A program made the translations under genes and the position numbers. A stretch of 64,000 bases of DNA, from contig OX457047.1 of the NCBI GenBank assembly GCA_949752735.1, positions 19,710,372 through 19,774,371 of the forward strand, in the 5' to 3' direction. The notes beneath the pieces were generated by a model. It worked only from the letters and a program-made list of their open reading frames with translations. It ran no database searches and had not been told where the DNA came from. Source of the stretch: Lumbricus terrestris (taxonomy: Eukaryota; Annelida; Clitellata; Crassiclitellata; Lumbricidae). The stretch's first letter is position 1, and each line of letters opens with the position of its first letter. Below, piece after piece: positions 22,752 to 33,143 of this stretch.

Positions 22752-23269
22752 AAATGAACGAATATAGGGTAAATCATAAACGAATAGTGTAAATCATAAA
22801 CGAATAGTGTAAGTCATAAACGAATAGTGTAACTGTGTAAGTCATAAACAAATAGTGTAAATCATAAACGAATAGTGTAAATCATAAACGAATAGTGTAA
22901 ATCATAAACGAATAGTGTAAGTCATAAACGAATAGTGTAAATCATAAACGAATAGTGAAAATCATAAACGAATAGTGTAGATCATAAACAAATAGTGTAG
23001 ATCATAAACAAATAGTGCAAACCATAAACGAATAGTGTAAGTCATAAACGAATAGTGTAAGTCATAAACAAATAGTGTAGATCATAAACAAATAGTGTAA
23101 ATCATAAACAAATAGTGTAAATCATAAACAAATAGTGTAAGTCATAAACAAATAGTGTAAATCATAAACGAATAGTGTAAATCATAAACGAATAGTGTAA
23201 ATCATAAACGAATAGTGTAAATCATAAACGAATAGTGTAAATCATAAACGAATAGTGTAAATCATAAGT
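22752..23269. repeat. 20-bp minisatellite, about 26 copies
   Basis: Head-to-tail units of ATCATAAACGAATAGTGTAA with point variants (GTCATAAAC, AACAAATAG, GTGTAG). One unit near 22825-22845 is expanded. There are no unique spacers between units. Confidence 0.97.
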
Positions 23270-23644
23270 CTCTAACGCATTTGAAAGCTGCTGCTGCTGT
23301 TATATGATACCTGAAGTGTCTGCTGCGATCAGACTTTTCTTTCTTCCATGCAGAACTGCTGCTGCTGCATCTGTCTTGGATCCTTCGTTCTCGCAGATGC
23401 TGTTCCATCAACGCCTGCCTCAGCAACTGACATCTCTTTCGCCCAATCACTCATTCATCCCCATCCTCCTCATCCTCGTGCCCTCCTTCCAAATGCTCTT
23501 CCTTCGTGAGATTAGCAACTGACGATTGGCGTATACATCGGTTGCCTAGCAACGCCGTCTAAGTCCGTTGACGACGACGACGTCTTTTCCCTTCAAGAAC
23601 TGTCCGCATTTGTTGAACGAGTTGCTCAACGAAGAAGTTGGTCA

Positions 23645-24145
23645 CAACACACGCACACACACACACAAACACACACACACACAGACATACACACACAAAC
23701 ACACACACAACACACACACAAACAAACAAACACACACACAACACACACAAACACACAGACATACAGTCACACACACACACACAAACAAACACACACACAC
23801 GCACACACACAGTGACACACACACAAACACACACATACAGTCACACACACACACACAGACACACACAAACACACACGTAGACACACAAACACACACTAGA
23901 CAAACACACACACACACACACTAGACACACACACACACGCACACACACACACAAACACACACACACACACAAACACACACGTAGACACACACACACACTA
24001 GACACACACACACTCACTAGACACACACACACAAACACACACACACGCGCACACGCAAACACACACAAACACACACATAATTATGCAAACACAGTCACAC
24101 ACACACGCACACACATGTGCACACACACACGCACGCACACATGTA
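23645..24145. repeat. (CA)n-rich compound microsatellite, about 500 bp
   Basis: ACACAC interspersed with AAACACAC, GTAGACACAC and CTAGACACAC. Open on all frames and not coding. Confidence 0.97.
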
Positions 24146-24974
24146 TATAAATTAATATATATTATGTGTGTGCATAACTATTTATGTCTGTTCTCCTATG
24201 CATACAAACATATTCATGCATGCATGCAAATATTCCTCCAATGTTTTAGAATAAATACATTCGGACCAATCTGTATGGATCTCAGTAGGCCTATGCATGC
24301 ATATAAATTAGGACTGCATGAGCGAGCCCATGTTGATTAAAATAAAAAATTGATTGATCTATCGGATTTAACTTTGATTTATCGATTAAGTTCGATTAAT
24401 TTGGTATCTGCTACTTGTAGTGTGAAAATCCGTGAATATGTAGCCACTTAGTCAGTTACTACTTTCTTTGTAGGCCTATGCAACGAAACTCCATTCATTC
24501 TACAGTTAGGCCTATGCCTATATATGCTGAATGTGATCTTCAAAGGTGTGCTTGAACCACGGTATAAGCGAACTGTTATTTGCACTGAATATGCATGGCT
24601 ACGTTTATCTTAGATGTGAGTAAAATTAGTGAACAAGTGAACTGGAGGCAAAGACACGTCTCTAAGGCAGCAAGACGGTCTTGGCACACTCTGCCAGAAT
24701 GGTACTGTATAATTATACTGCAGGGTGACCGCATGCGGAGGCGTTTCGTCGTCAATGTCTCGTCACTGTATTGCTGTGCATGGTCGCCCTGAAGAGATTC
24801 GGCGTGGCAGTAACTGTTGAAAAGTTGGACTATTATACACGCAGCAGCTTTGGATGCTAAATGATCTTCACGTAGGCGTATACAGGGCTGCAAGTGACTG
24901 CGGAATTTGTAAGGCTACATACCAATGTCTTGTGAGATCATCGACATTTGCAGAATACATAAAACGACTTGTGC
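24146..24974. other. Intron 4: no recognisable feature
   Basis: AT-rich sequence with several GTAGGCCTATG phrases, a motif common throughout the window. Confidence 0.45.
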
Positions 24975-24977
24975 ATG

Positions 24978-24994
24978 AGTATTATTATTATTGC

Positions 24995-25056
<62 letters not shown>

Positions 25057-25165
25057 TTAATTTTTTATTTTATTTTTATTGCCCCGAGGTATACAGGATC
25101 CCTCAGGGACTTCACTACCGCCTTAGGTCTGGTCTCTTATTATTATTATTATTATTTTTATTTTT
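24978..25165. repeat. (ATT)n arrays flanking a LINE-tail remnant
   Basis: ATT runs at 24985-25056 and 25138-25160. Between them, CCCCGAGGTATACAGGATCC and CTCAGGGACTTC resemble a decayed LINE C-terminal end, as does 60545-60610. Confidence 0.7.
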
Positions 25166-25217
25166 TTTTGCCCTGAGGTACTTTTTTTCCCCAGGGACTT
25201 ATAAAAAGTTAAAAGCA

Positions 25218-25397
25218 ATGTGCCTGGAACGGCTAAACCTCATCCATTTCGGGCGTGGGTCTTCTAAAGGAACCACTAAATGCTATGGAGTTGAAGCGCT
25301 GAATTGTGATTGAGAGCCTTTGAAATAAATAGTTGGTCTCTCGCGATTCACCAGTAGCTAGTGTGAGGTGGCGACCCATGTCCGAGATAAATAATAA

Positions 25398-25429
<32 letters not shown>

Positions 25430-25440
25430 CTGTATATTAG
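25218..25440 (-). mobile_element. LINE C-terminal tail, second copy
   Basis: The minus-strand frame reads ESRETNYLFQRLSITIQRFN and SIAFSGSFRRP before a stop, with an ATT tail. It is homologous to the end of the adjacent fragment and to 10361-10490, so a separate truncated copy lies in tandem. Confidence 0.65.
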
Positions 25441-26119
25441 TAGGAATATAATATTATTATTCGGCAAAATCTGGTTGGACAAAAGAACCGCGGAAGGCCA
25501 CGGAATTAAAGCGCTGCATCCATGGATAGTGACTGATAAACACTGGAAGAGATAACTAGCTCCTTTAAAGTCTCCGGAAATTTAGGAAAGACGTTTTCCT
25601 AAATCTTTAATGAAACCAAGACCGTCTTCGTTGATCGGACCCAAGGTCTAGAAAGCCAATGGTACAAATAAATGGTTTTTTGGACACTTCACTGTATTTA
25701 GCATTCTTTCTGGTGTCTGCCATCTCAGCCGCCGCTCCCGCTGCGCCAGACGTTGAATTTAGGCACGATGGGACCACTGTTATATCCCAAACAAGACTGC
25801 GGCGACCGCGCCATGGAATGGGAGTCATCCCATCGGGACGCTTTCCGTCCGTCCTCAACAATCCGGTAGGCTCTTTGGTGTTGGGAACGCCTGCACGAGT
25901 CAGGCTGCGGCTGAACAGGTCGTTCAGTACGGCGTGTCTGGCAATCCTTCCAGGACCGAGACCACACGACAGACCATGCGAGCCATCCACCGTAACCACC
26001 GCCCCGCAGGGACATGCGTGTGGCTCGCATATGCCCACACCAAGACGGAGGCTTACCGCTATTCTCATCGCCTCAACGTCCAGTCTCAATCCACATGACG
26101 ATATCGGAAGTGCAAACAA
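25441..26119 (-). mobile_element. LINE fragment with C-terminal nuclease-like domain (PD-(D/E)XK-like)
   Basis: The 170-residue minus-strand frame contains LDVEAMRIAVSLRLG, a cysteine/histidine cluster (EPHACPCGAVV...HGLSC), GRIARHAVLNDL, then KRPDGMTPIPW and LVWDITV. The RPD followed by W-D-I-T-V resembles the PD-(D/E)XK nuclease of restriction-like-endonuclease LINEs, a C-terminal region I have seen often in marine invertebrate retroelements. A frameshift or small deletions follow at about 25530-25606, where a QRFNSVAFRGSFVQP tail is in another frame. The reverse transcriptase domain is absent. It is a 5'-truncated dead copy. Confidence 0.75.
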
Positions 26120-26184
26120 CCAGTCGCCGCTATTATTATTATTATTATTACTATTGTTCGAATTATATTATTTCTCCATTTCTA

Positions 26185-26380
26185 TATGTAGCCCCTTCAA
26201 GCGTTCTACTCGGAGTTGCTCCCGACTACAGCGCGGACATTGCATCGGAGTTTCACGCCGAAGCGCCCGAGCAATTGCAAGTGAAGGACTCGCTCAATGT
26301 ACCTACGCGGCGGCTTGAGGTGGATTCGGACTTGCAACCCTTCGGCTCCAAGACCGCGACGCCGTCACTACGAGAATTGT
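26185..26380 (-). mobile_element. SINE family 1, minus-strand copy
   Basis: The reverse complement has CGGAGCC head remnants, CCACCTCAAGCCGCCGCGTA, a TGCGCTTCGGCGTGAAACTC-like middle and the GGGAGC...GAGTAG 3' part. Confidence 0.8.
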
Positions 26381-26629
26381 AAGCTAATAAGCCTGTTAGA
26401 AGACGATGTTTAAACGCATTTGAGGGAGGATTTAAAATGCGCTATAGAAATATATATCGTGAAAAATGGGACGTGCATTCGTGCAGACCTGTTTTCCTTA
26501 GCACGTGTTTGTGGCTATTTGTGAAATAATGAAAGTTGCTTCGGGATAAGTGAGAGAGCGACTGAATGTGTAAAAAGGGAATTAGGAGGGAGCAAGTGAA
26601 CTTTGCACACGGCACAAGTCAGATGTTGC

Positions 26630-27150
26630 TGATGACGTTGTTGTTGTTGTTGCTGCTGCCATTGCTGTTGTTGCTGTTGTTGTTGTTGTTATTGCTGTTG
26701 TTGTTGTTGTTGCTGTTGTTGTTATTGCTGTTGTTGTTGCTCTTTCTGCTGCTGCCATTGCTATTGTTGTTGTTGTTGTTGCTGCTGCTGCTGTTGTTGC
26801 TGTTGTTGCTGTTGTTGCTGTTGTTGTTGTTGATGTTGTTGTTGTTGCTGCTGCTGCTGCTGCCATTGCTGCTGTTGTCGTTGCTTTTGCTGCCGTTTTT
26901 GCTGCTGTTGCTGTTGTTGCCGTTGTTGCTGTGGTTGTTTATGTCGTTGCTGTTGTTGTTGTTGCTGCTGCTGCTGCCATTGCTGCTGTTGTCGTTGCTT
27001 TTGCTGCCGTTTTTGCTGCTGTTGCTGTTGTTGCCGTTGTTGCTGTGGTTGTTTATGTCGTTGCTGTTGTTGTTGTTGCTGCTGCTGCTGCCATTGCTGC
27101 TGTTGTCGTTGTTTTTGCTGCCGTTTTTGCTGCTGTTGCCACTTTGTGTT
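26630..27150. repeat. (TTG)n/(CTG)n array with 114-bp higher-order unit
   Basis: TTG and TTGCTG repeats throughout. From about 26840 a phrase GCCATTGCTGCTGTTGTCGT recurs at 26861, 26975 and 27089, so three copies of a 114-bp unit are stacked. It translates to poly-Leu, poly-Gln or poly-Val depending on frame and is not taken as coding. Confidence 0.92.
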
Positions 27151-28065
27151 TGTTGTAAACAGATGCGCCAACGGTTTTCCTATTTGTATCATTTTAACAC
27201 ATTTTCATTCTTACATAAACCACGTCCATGAACGGTTTACTCGTAATTGTCAACTCGGCTAATGGGTTCATTTCCGGTGCTATGGGTACCGGAAGTAGCG
27301 TTCTATATAATATGGTCTGGCGACCGATCGGCTTAAGCGGAAGAAATTCATCGTCTCAGCGGCTTACAGAGCATGGTCCACGCCGCGTTGACTGCGCGTC
27401 TAGAGGGTTAATGAGACATAAACGCTTTTAAAAGCCTTCTCTGATGGACTTGATGTAAAGGCAACGCGACGGTCTCTTTGTCTAATGACACCTTCTTATT
27501 TCGCAGTCGATTTGCTTTCGTTAGCGGTGACTCTTTACCCTGTGATCCCTCTTCCGATTCTTCGGTGATTTTTTGCTCCCATGTGGTTCGTTCTATTTCG
27601 CACCAAATGGCATCAGTTTCAGGCCAAATATCCTGGTTTATAATATCATCCTTGAGTGTTCGTTCTAGAATCGGCCTGCTAGTGTTTTCCAGGTTTCATT
27701 TCCCGCGGTTTCTCGTCGCCACATCTTTTCGTGGATTGAGAACAGACTCCCTCCTATCATTCAGCAAATTGGAAAAATTTCTAACATTTAGCTGTCGAAG
27801 CGGTGTCAGCTTAACATCTCAAGACGCATCTTTTCAGATCAATCACACTACGTTGCTTTAGCGCATTTTTGGAGTTCTTGCATTTCGCTGCACAATGTCT
27901 ATGCATGTGATGCATATGGACGCGGATGACACAGCGTCAGTTAAATGTGCTGCAGTATGTATGCTATTCATGGCACGGACTGGGGCTCTAAACACGGGTT
28001 CAGCACCTCTCTGGTCGATTCGTTGACTTTTGCATGTATATTTGTGTCTGCATGTATTATGACAT
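27151..28065. other. Intron 4: no recognisable feature
   Basis: Single-copy sequence. A 127-codon + strand frame at 27478-27861 is Ser/Phe/Arg-rich without a recognisable domain. Confidence 0.45.
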
Positions 28066-28069
28066 TGTA

Positions 28070-28207
28070 CATGTATGTATGCATGCATGTATGTATGTAT
28101 GCATGCATGTATGTATGTATGCATGTATGTATGTATGTATGTATGTATGTATGTATGTATGTATGTATGTATGTATGTATGTTTGTCTGTATGTATGCAT
28201 AATTTGC

Positions 28208-28238
<31 letters not shown>

Positions 28239-28300
28239 TGTATGTATGTATGTATGTATGTATGTATGTATGTATGTATGTATGTATGCATGCATGCATA
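28070..28300. repeat. (TATG)n microsatellite
   Basis: About 230 bp of ATGT repeat, interrupted at 28180-28210. Confidence 0.97.
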
Positions 28301-29449
28301 CATGTCTCCTGATCTGAATAGGCAAATGGATGAAGTATATCTCCACAGTTGAATACTTACATGCGAGATGGCTGAATTTCTATCAGCATTATTATTTATA
28401 TTTTAGTTATCCTGAATCATACAGCGAAATAAATAAATAAATAATCTTGTCTTGAACAAGTATCTGCTGATATGACCTGTGTGTGTGTATGTATGTGAGT
28501 GTGTGAGTGTGTGTGTTTTACCACTTTAATCTATATGAGGACATATAATTATATCATGTATATGATACATGAAATGCTTCCATATTGTAAGAGTAATGGC
28601 TGCCATTGCCTATTGGCAGTAATTTAATGCACATTGTTGATATCTAAATATCAGTGTATGAATAACAAACTAAGACTGAAGAAACAAAAACTATTACTGT
28701 TTAGAACTATTACTGTTTATATTATTATCATTATTAATTCAATTGAATTAAACTGTCATTTATATCGTGCCTAAACAAAATAGAATCTTGCACGAAAGAG
28801 CATAACAGGAAAGTCTACTCATATAATAAATCTTAAACAAATAGGTGTTAAAGTTTTTCTTGAAGAGCAATAAAGGATTGAAGATGACATCGTCGATCTT
28901 AAGATATGGATAGTGTGACCGTCGTCTTCAAGTCTTGACTTTGGAAGAACTTGACACCATGCACCTGAGGCAAAATATGTCTACAACTCTACATGTAGAG
29001 TTTGTAGACATGAAGAACCAACACGCTTAAGCACCCATCTGGGTCTGTTGATTAAGGTCTCCACTTGGATCTATGTTAGAAAAATAAATTGTGAAATTGA
29101 TTCGATAATTTAGTATCAACAAATGTGATCTAGGCTATATGGCCTCATCAGCAAATCTTTTATGCAGGTTAAGTGTATTCATTGGAAATCTTTATAAAAC
29201 TAGAAGTTACCTGCGTCCTCCAGGAGTATTGAGCTGGGTTGCTTGTGTCTGTAGCTTTGTTATGATTCTACTGGCACCCGTCAAAAGAGCGACCGACAAA
29301 AGAGCGCCGACAAAAGAGAGTCGACAAAAGAACGCCGCTCTTAAAAGAAATATATCGCTGACGATAAACGAAATAATCTCCTTTCGAAATAGAAGATGCA
29401 TCGAAGAAATAAATAGCTTGTCTTTTTTAACATATTCATTTTACCACCT
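28301..29449. other. Intron 4: no recognisable gene
   Basis: AT-rich. A short inverted repeat at about 28980-29010 (TGTCTACAACTCTACATGTAG against its partner) could form a hairpin. Confidence 0.45.
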
Positions 29450-30610
29450 CTGGGTGCGCCAAAACAAAACCCATAGGTTTTTGCCAATATTTTAACCAAA
29501 CGTAAGAATTTCCAAATGAAATTTTACAGACTTATAGACAGTTCATATTTACACATTATGGCCAGATTTCATCAAAATATGTCAAAGGGAACAAAAGTTA
29601 CATCACTTTTAGTGAGGTTACCCACCATTTTTGACGATTCAAAAACGAAGCGCAACCAAAATTAGGTTTTTTGCCAATATCTTGGCCAAAAGAACAAATA
29701 TCGAAATGAAATTTTACAGCCTTAACGACAATTCATATCTGCACATGGTGGTCAGATTTCATCAAAATATTTCAAACCGAACAAAAGTTATACCACTTTT
29801 AGGGAGGCCACCTACCGTTTCTTGACGATTCAAAAACGAAACGCAACAAAAAGTAACAAAAACACGATTTTGTTAAGTTTCGTCTCAAATAACTGTTGTC
29901 AACTGAGCTTGGTAGTGCTTCACAACTTGTGTTCAATGTGCCCACCACCCGTGCCAAAACTTCTGTTGAGTCTCTTTGCAAAGTTCTTGATGAACCTGTT
30001 GATTAATCTGACAGATTTCGTATTTACCAATTTTATTGTCATCTTGCCAAGTGACTTCTCAGTGACGCCCAGCTACGCTGGTACCCTGTTTCTCTTTTAA
30101 ATAGTAATAATAATGACCATCTGGAAGTATCAAGGCTATTTGATACCAATTATTTGAGATGAGAAAAAATTCGTGTTTTAGTTACTTTTTTGTTGCGTTT
30201 CGTTTTTGAATCGTCAAAAAACGGTGGGTGACCTCCCTAAAAGTGGTATAACTTTTGTTCTGTTTGAAATATTTTTGATGGAATCAAACCACCATGTGCA
30301 CATATGAATTGTCTTTAAGCCTGTAAAATTTCATTTCGATATTCTTACTTTTGGTGAAGATATTGGCCAGAATAATTAAATATTTGGGTGTTGCTTTTTG
30401 CTGCGTCGCGCTTTTGAATCGTCAAAAAACAGTGGGTGACCTCACTAAGAGTGGTGTAACGTTTGTTGTGTTTGAAATATTTTGATGAAATCTGGCTATA
30501 ATGTGCAAATATGAATTGTCTATAAGCCTGTTAAATTTCGGTTGGAAATTCTTGCCTTTGGTCAAGATATTGGCAAAAAACCTAGAGGGGGTCTTTTTTG
30601 GCGCACCCTG
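29450..30610. mobile_element. DNA transposon relic with long inverted arms (IS630/Tc1-mariner-like)
   Basis: It begins CTGGGTGCGCCAAAA and ends TTTTTTGGCGCACCCTG before TATA. Each arm holds two tandem copies of a roughly 170-bp subunit (TTTTTGCCAATAT, AAATGAAATTTTACAG, TTCATCAAAATAT, CACTTTTAG, GACGATTCAAAAACGAA), inverted in the right arm. Between the arms, the minus strand encodes KNFAKRLNRSFGTGGGHIEH and a stop. An ending of the GGHxEHLL kind is, in my recollection, typical of IS630-related transposases. Only this C-terminal scrap remains, so the element is a non-autonomous deletion derivative. Confidence 0.75.
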
Positions 30611-30679
30611 TATATGCATGCATTTGTGCGTATGCTCGCATGTATGCATGTTAGCAATCATGCATATCCACCTGTGTAT

Positions 30680-32060
30680 TTGTGACATCGCATAAGTAAG
30701 TAAGTAAATATTTTCTTTATTAGAGTCTACTCCACTTGCAAACGCACAATGGGACATAGAACATCATTATAATACATAGAAGTAATAAAAGGTAATAAAA
30801 ACGTGCTAATTAAAATCAAAAGTTAAATATAATATAATTACTAAACTATCATCGTCAAACAAGTTAACTATGGACCTATAACATTCTGGCGATAAATCCC
30901 TTTGCAATCAACGAATCACATCGTGGTATTTCAAGATTGTGTGATCGGGGCCTAAGGGAGTAACCAGTTACACGTTCAGGTGGAAGAAGATAATGGAGGA
31001 CATGCCCGGGGTCACAGAGGATAGAAGAAAAGAGGGATACATCTGCCTTAGAACATAACATGTCAAAAGTAGGGGTGTTAGAGGGCAAAAAACCCTGTCT
31101 TATCAACTTTCTAATAATAGCGGACAGACCCTCTGACCCTCTGACCCTCATTTGCAAAACCCCACCATGCTGGCGAAGAATAAAGCATTCGCGCGACTGT
31201 GGTGGAACGTAGCCTACAACAGTGGTTCTCAAAGTGGTGGTCACCGGTCCGTGGCGAAGAGTAAAATTAAATTGTAATTATCAGTTATTTTGGAAATTGT
31301 GAAATTATTCGCATTGTTGTTCAAAATTTATTCTAATTTCTGTCTCAGAATTAAAACATTTGAGATAAATTACAAGTGTCTTATTTTAATTTGCCAAATG
31401 GCACACTAATTTCTGTCTGGACAGGTTTTTTAAAAATAAACGAGCAGTGAAAGAGCGTGACCGCTCAGACAGCATGAGAGAAGTAAACGATGATAATTCT
31501 GAACTGGTTTCCTTTCAAACAAAACATACAAGGTCAAAAAGAATTGACTGTTCACACGAAAACGTGATTCACAATATTAGAAATAGGGTGATATTCTGGT
31601 TTCCGCGTTTTATTTCGAGCAGGTGTTTCCATCATTAATGCATAATTTCGGTAGACCTAATGTGCCGTTAGCTATTTTTTGCAGACCCATTTTGCCTACA
31701 ATAACAAGATTATAATCTAGTTTAAGACTTCGAATTAACTTTTCAAATGCAATAAAATGATAATTAAATTGAGAAATAAATTAAATGCTGTTGGGATAGG
31801 CTTATTATGTTTTAATCATTGAAACAAATCCCTAATTATAAATAGCTTTATAATAGGTCTTTTTATAATAGGCTATAGGCCTAGTTCGCTCTAAAAATGC
31901 GCTAGCCATTTACGTTAGTGGTCCGCGAGCTTCAGCAAAAAATTATTACTGGTCCGTGACCTGCAGAAGTTTGAGAACCACTGGCCTACAACATCATGGA
32001 GTCGGCTGCCTGTCAAACCACGCGACACAAGGACACATGCACGCATTGCACGTGGTAGGC
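30680..32060 (-). mobile_element. LINE 3' fragment, split by a hAT insertion
   Basis: The minus strand reads SRLHDVVGYVPPQSRECFIL and RQHGGVLQMRVRGSEGLSAI, on to HVLHYLLPPERVTGYSLRPR, SHNLEIPRCDSLIAKGFIAR and ML, then a 3' UTR ending ATTTACTTACTTACTTA. H-x-L-x2-LLPP...YSLRPRSHN...F-I-x-R-x-L is a common LINE C-terminus in invertebrates. The coding part is interrupted at 31212-31991 by a hAT element with its target duplication. The rest of the reverse transcriptase is missing. Confidence 0.72.
31220..31983. mobile_element. hAT element, non-autonomous, 764 bp
   Basis: Terminal repeats CAGTGGTTCTCAAAGTGG and its inverted partner AGTTTGAGAACCACTG are hAT-type. An exact 8-bp target duplication GCCTACAA lies at 31212-31219 and 31984-31991. 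The interior is AT-rich and has no transposase. It sits inside LINE coding sequence, so it is younger than that LINE. Confidence 0.9.
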
Positions 32061-32846
32061 TACACATAATTTATGTGGATAATTATGTTTCACGTATCAT
32101 GTGTCTATATAGGTCTGCTTGTGTCTGCATGGTCTTGCTTCTCTAGCGTGTTACTTTTCAATTAGTTGCTCATATACTAAATTTTATAATCTTTCAATCT
32201 ACGTCCTGGTATTCAGTGCCGAATGTATTTCTATTTTTGACCATTGTCGTTAAGTTCTGGAGGAGTCTTCCATATCTGCAAGAGAGAGAGAGAGAGAGTA
32301 GCTGTTCTTTGTGATCAAATCGATCTACGTGATAGACCAAGTGATTCTTTAGAATCGAGGGATTTAAACTTAGGCCTATACACAACATCACCATCACCAT
32401 CACCATCACCATCACTTAGGCACAACATCCAATCAATCTCTAAAGAAATTTATTTAGAGCCACTTCAGTTCAAACTAAGTGTACACGCCATAACTTGGCC
32501 GTTATTTGAATTATCCTGTATAGGGAATATCGGATCACGGCTGACGGCAGAATGAATGGGTCTGAGGAATAGTGGTAGAAATGAAAACTATGAACTTGCA
32601 GAATGCTTTGCCTGTAGTCTATACGTTACCCTACGCTGCAAATCTGAGTTTGCTCATTATTGCTTGCATTCTACTTAACACCAAGAGTTGGACAGATTAA
32701 CCCAATGGTTCATGCAACGCAGAAATGAAATTCACATTTAAAGCTAAAATTCGTGGCAGACCTGTTCGACTTTCGTGCGGTGTTCGTTGAACAGTAGTCT
32801 TCCAGCATCAAGACGAGCCACACTTCTCTCTTGGGATGACTTCTTC
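32061..32846. other. Intron 4: simple repeats only
   Basis: A GA run at 32281-32299 and a CACCAT run at 32390-32416. Nothing else is recognised. Confidence 0.5.
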
Positions 32847-32955
32847 TTATTGCTCGCGAGCAATAAGTGTTTAGTACTGTTTACTGTTTATTGCTCGCGA
32901 GCAATAAGTGTTTATTCCTCGCGAGCAATAAGTGTTTATTGCCCGCGAGCAATAA
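32847..32955. repeat. Four copies of a 20-bp perfect-type palindrome
   Basis: TTATTGCTCGCGAGCAATAA at 32847-32866 and 32888-32907; one-base variants TTATTCCTCGCGAGCAATAA at 32912-32931 and TTATTGCCCGCGAGCAATAA at 32936-32955. The last three are spaced by exactly 24 bp with a GTGT linker. It could be a cluster of binding sites or a hairpin-forming minisatellite. Confidence 0.95.
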
Positions 32956-33143
32956 GTGTATTGTGACTTGAGAGTTCGTTGTACAAAGCCAGAATGTTTA
33001 CACTTGACATCCTAGCAAAAATTCAGTGAATTTTAGTCAGCTTGAAATTAGAATTTTGATCGAACAGTTTCAAAAAGATCGATAAACAATGAGAAATTGG
33101 CTTTGAATAACGAACTCCTTTGTCACATATCGTTTCGCCAGCA

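Noticed and set aside
22752..23269. CRISPR-like array of 20-bp repeats
   Set aside because: Units are contiguous without unique spacers, and the context is an animal genome. The same applies to the 15-bp array at 42811-43110.
25659..26318. 219-codon + strand frame
   Set aside because: Antisense to the LINE nuclease-domain frame, which has recognisable motifs; it runs on into an ATT array and a SINE.
26566..27231. 221-codon poly-Leu frame and antisense poly-Gln frame
   Set aside because: TTG/CTG trinucleotide array; no start context, no splice sites, no non-repeat domain.
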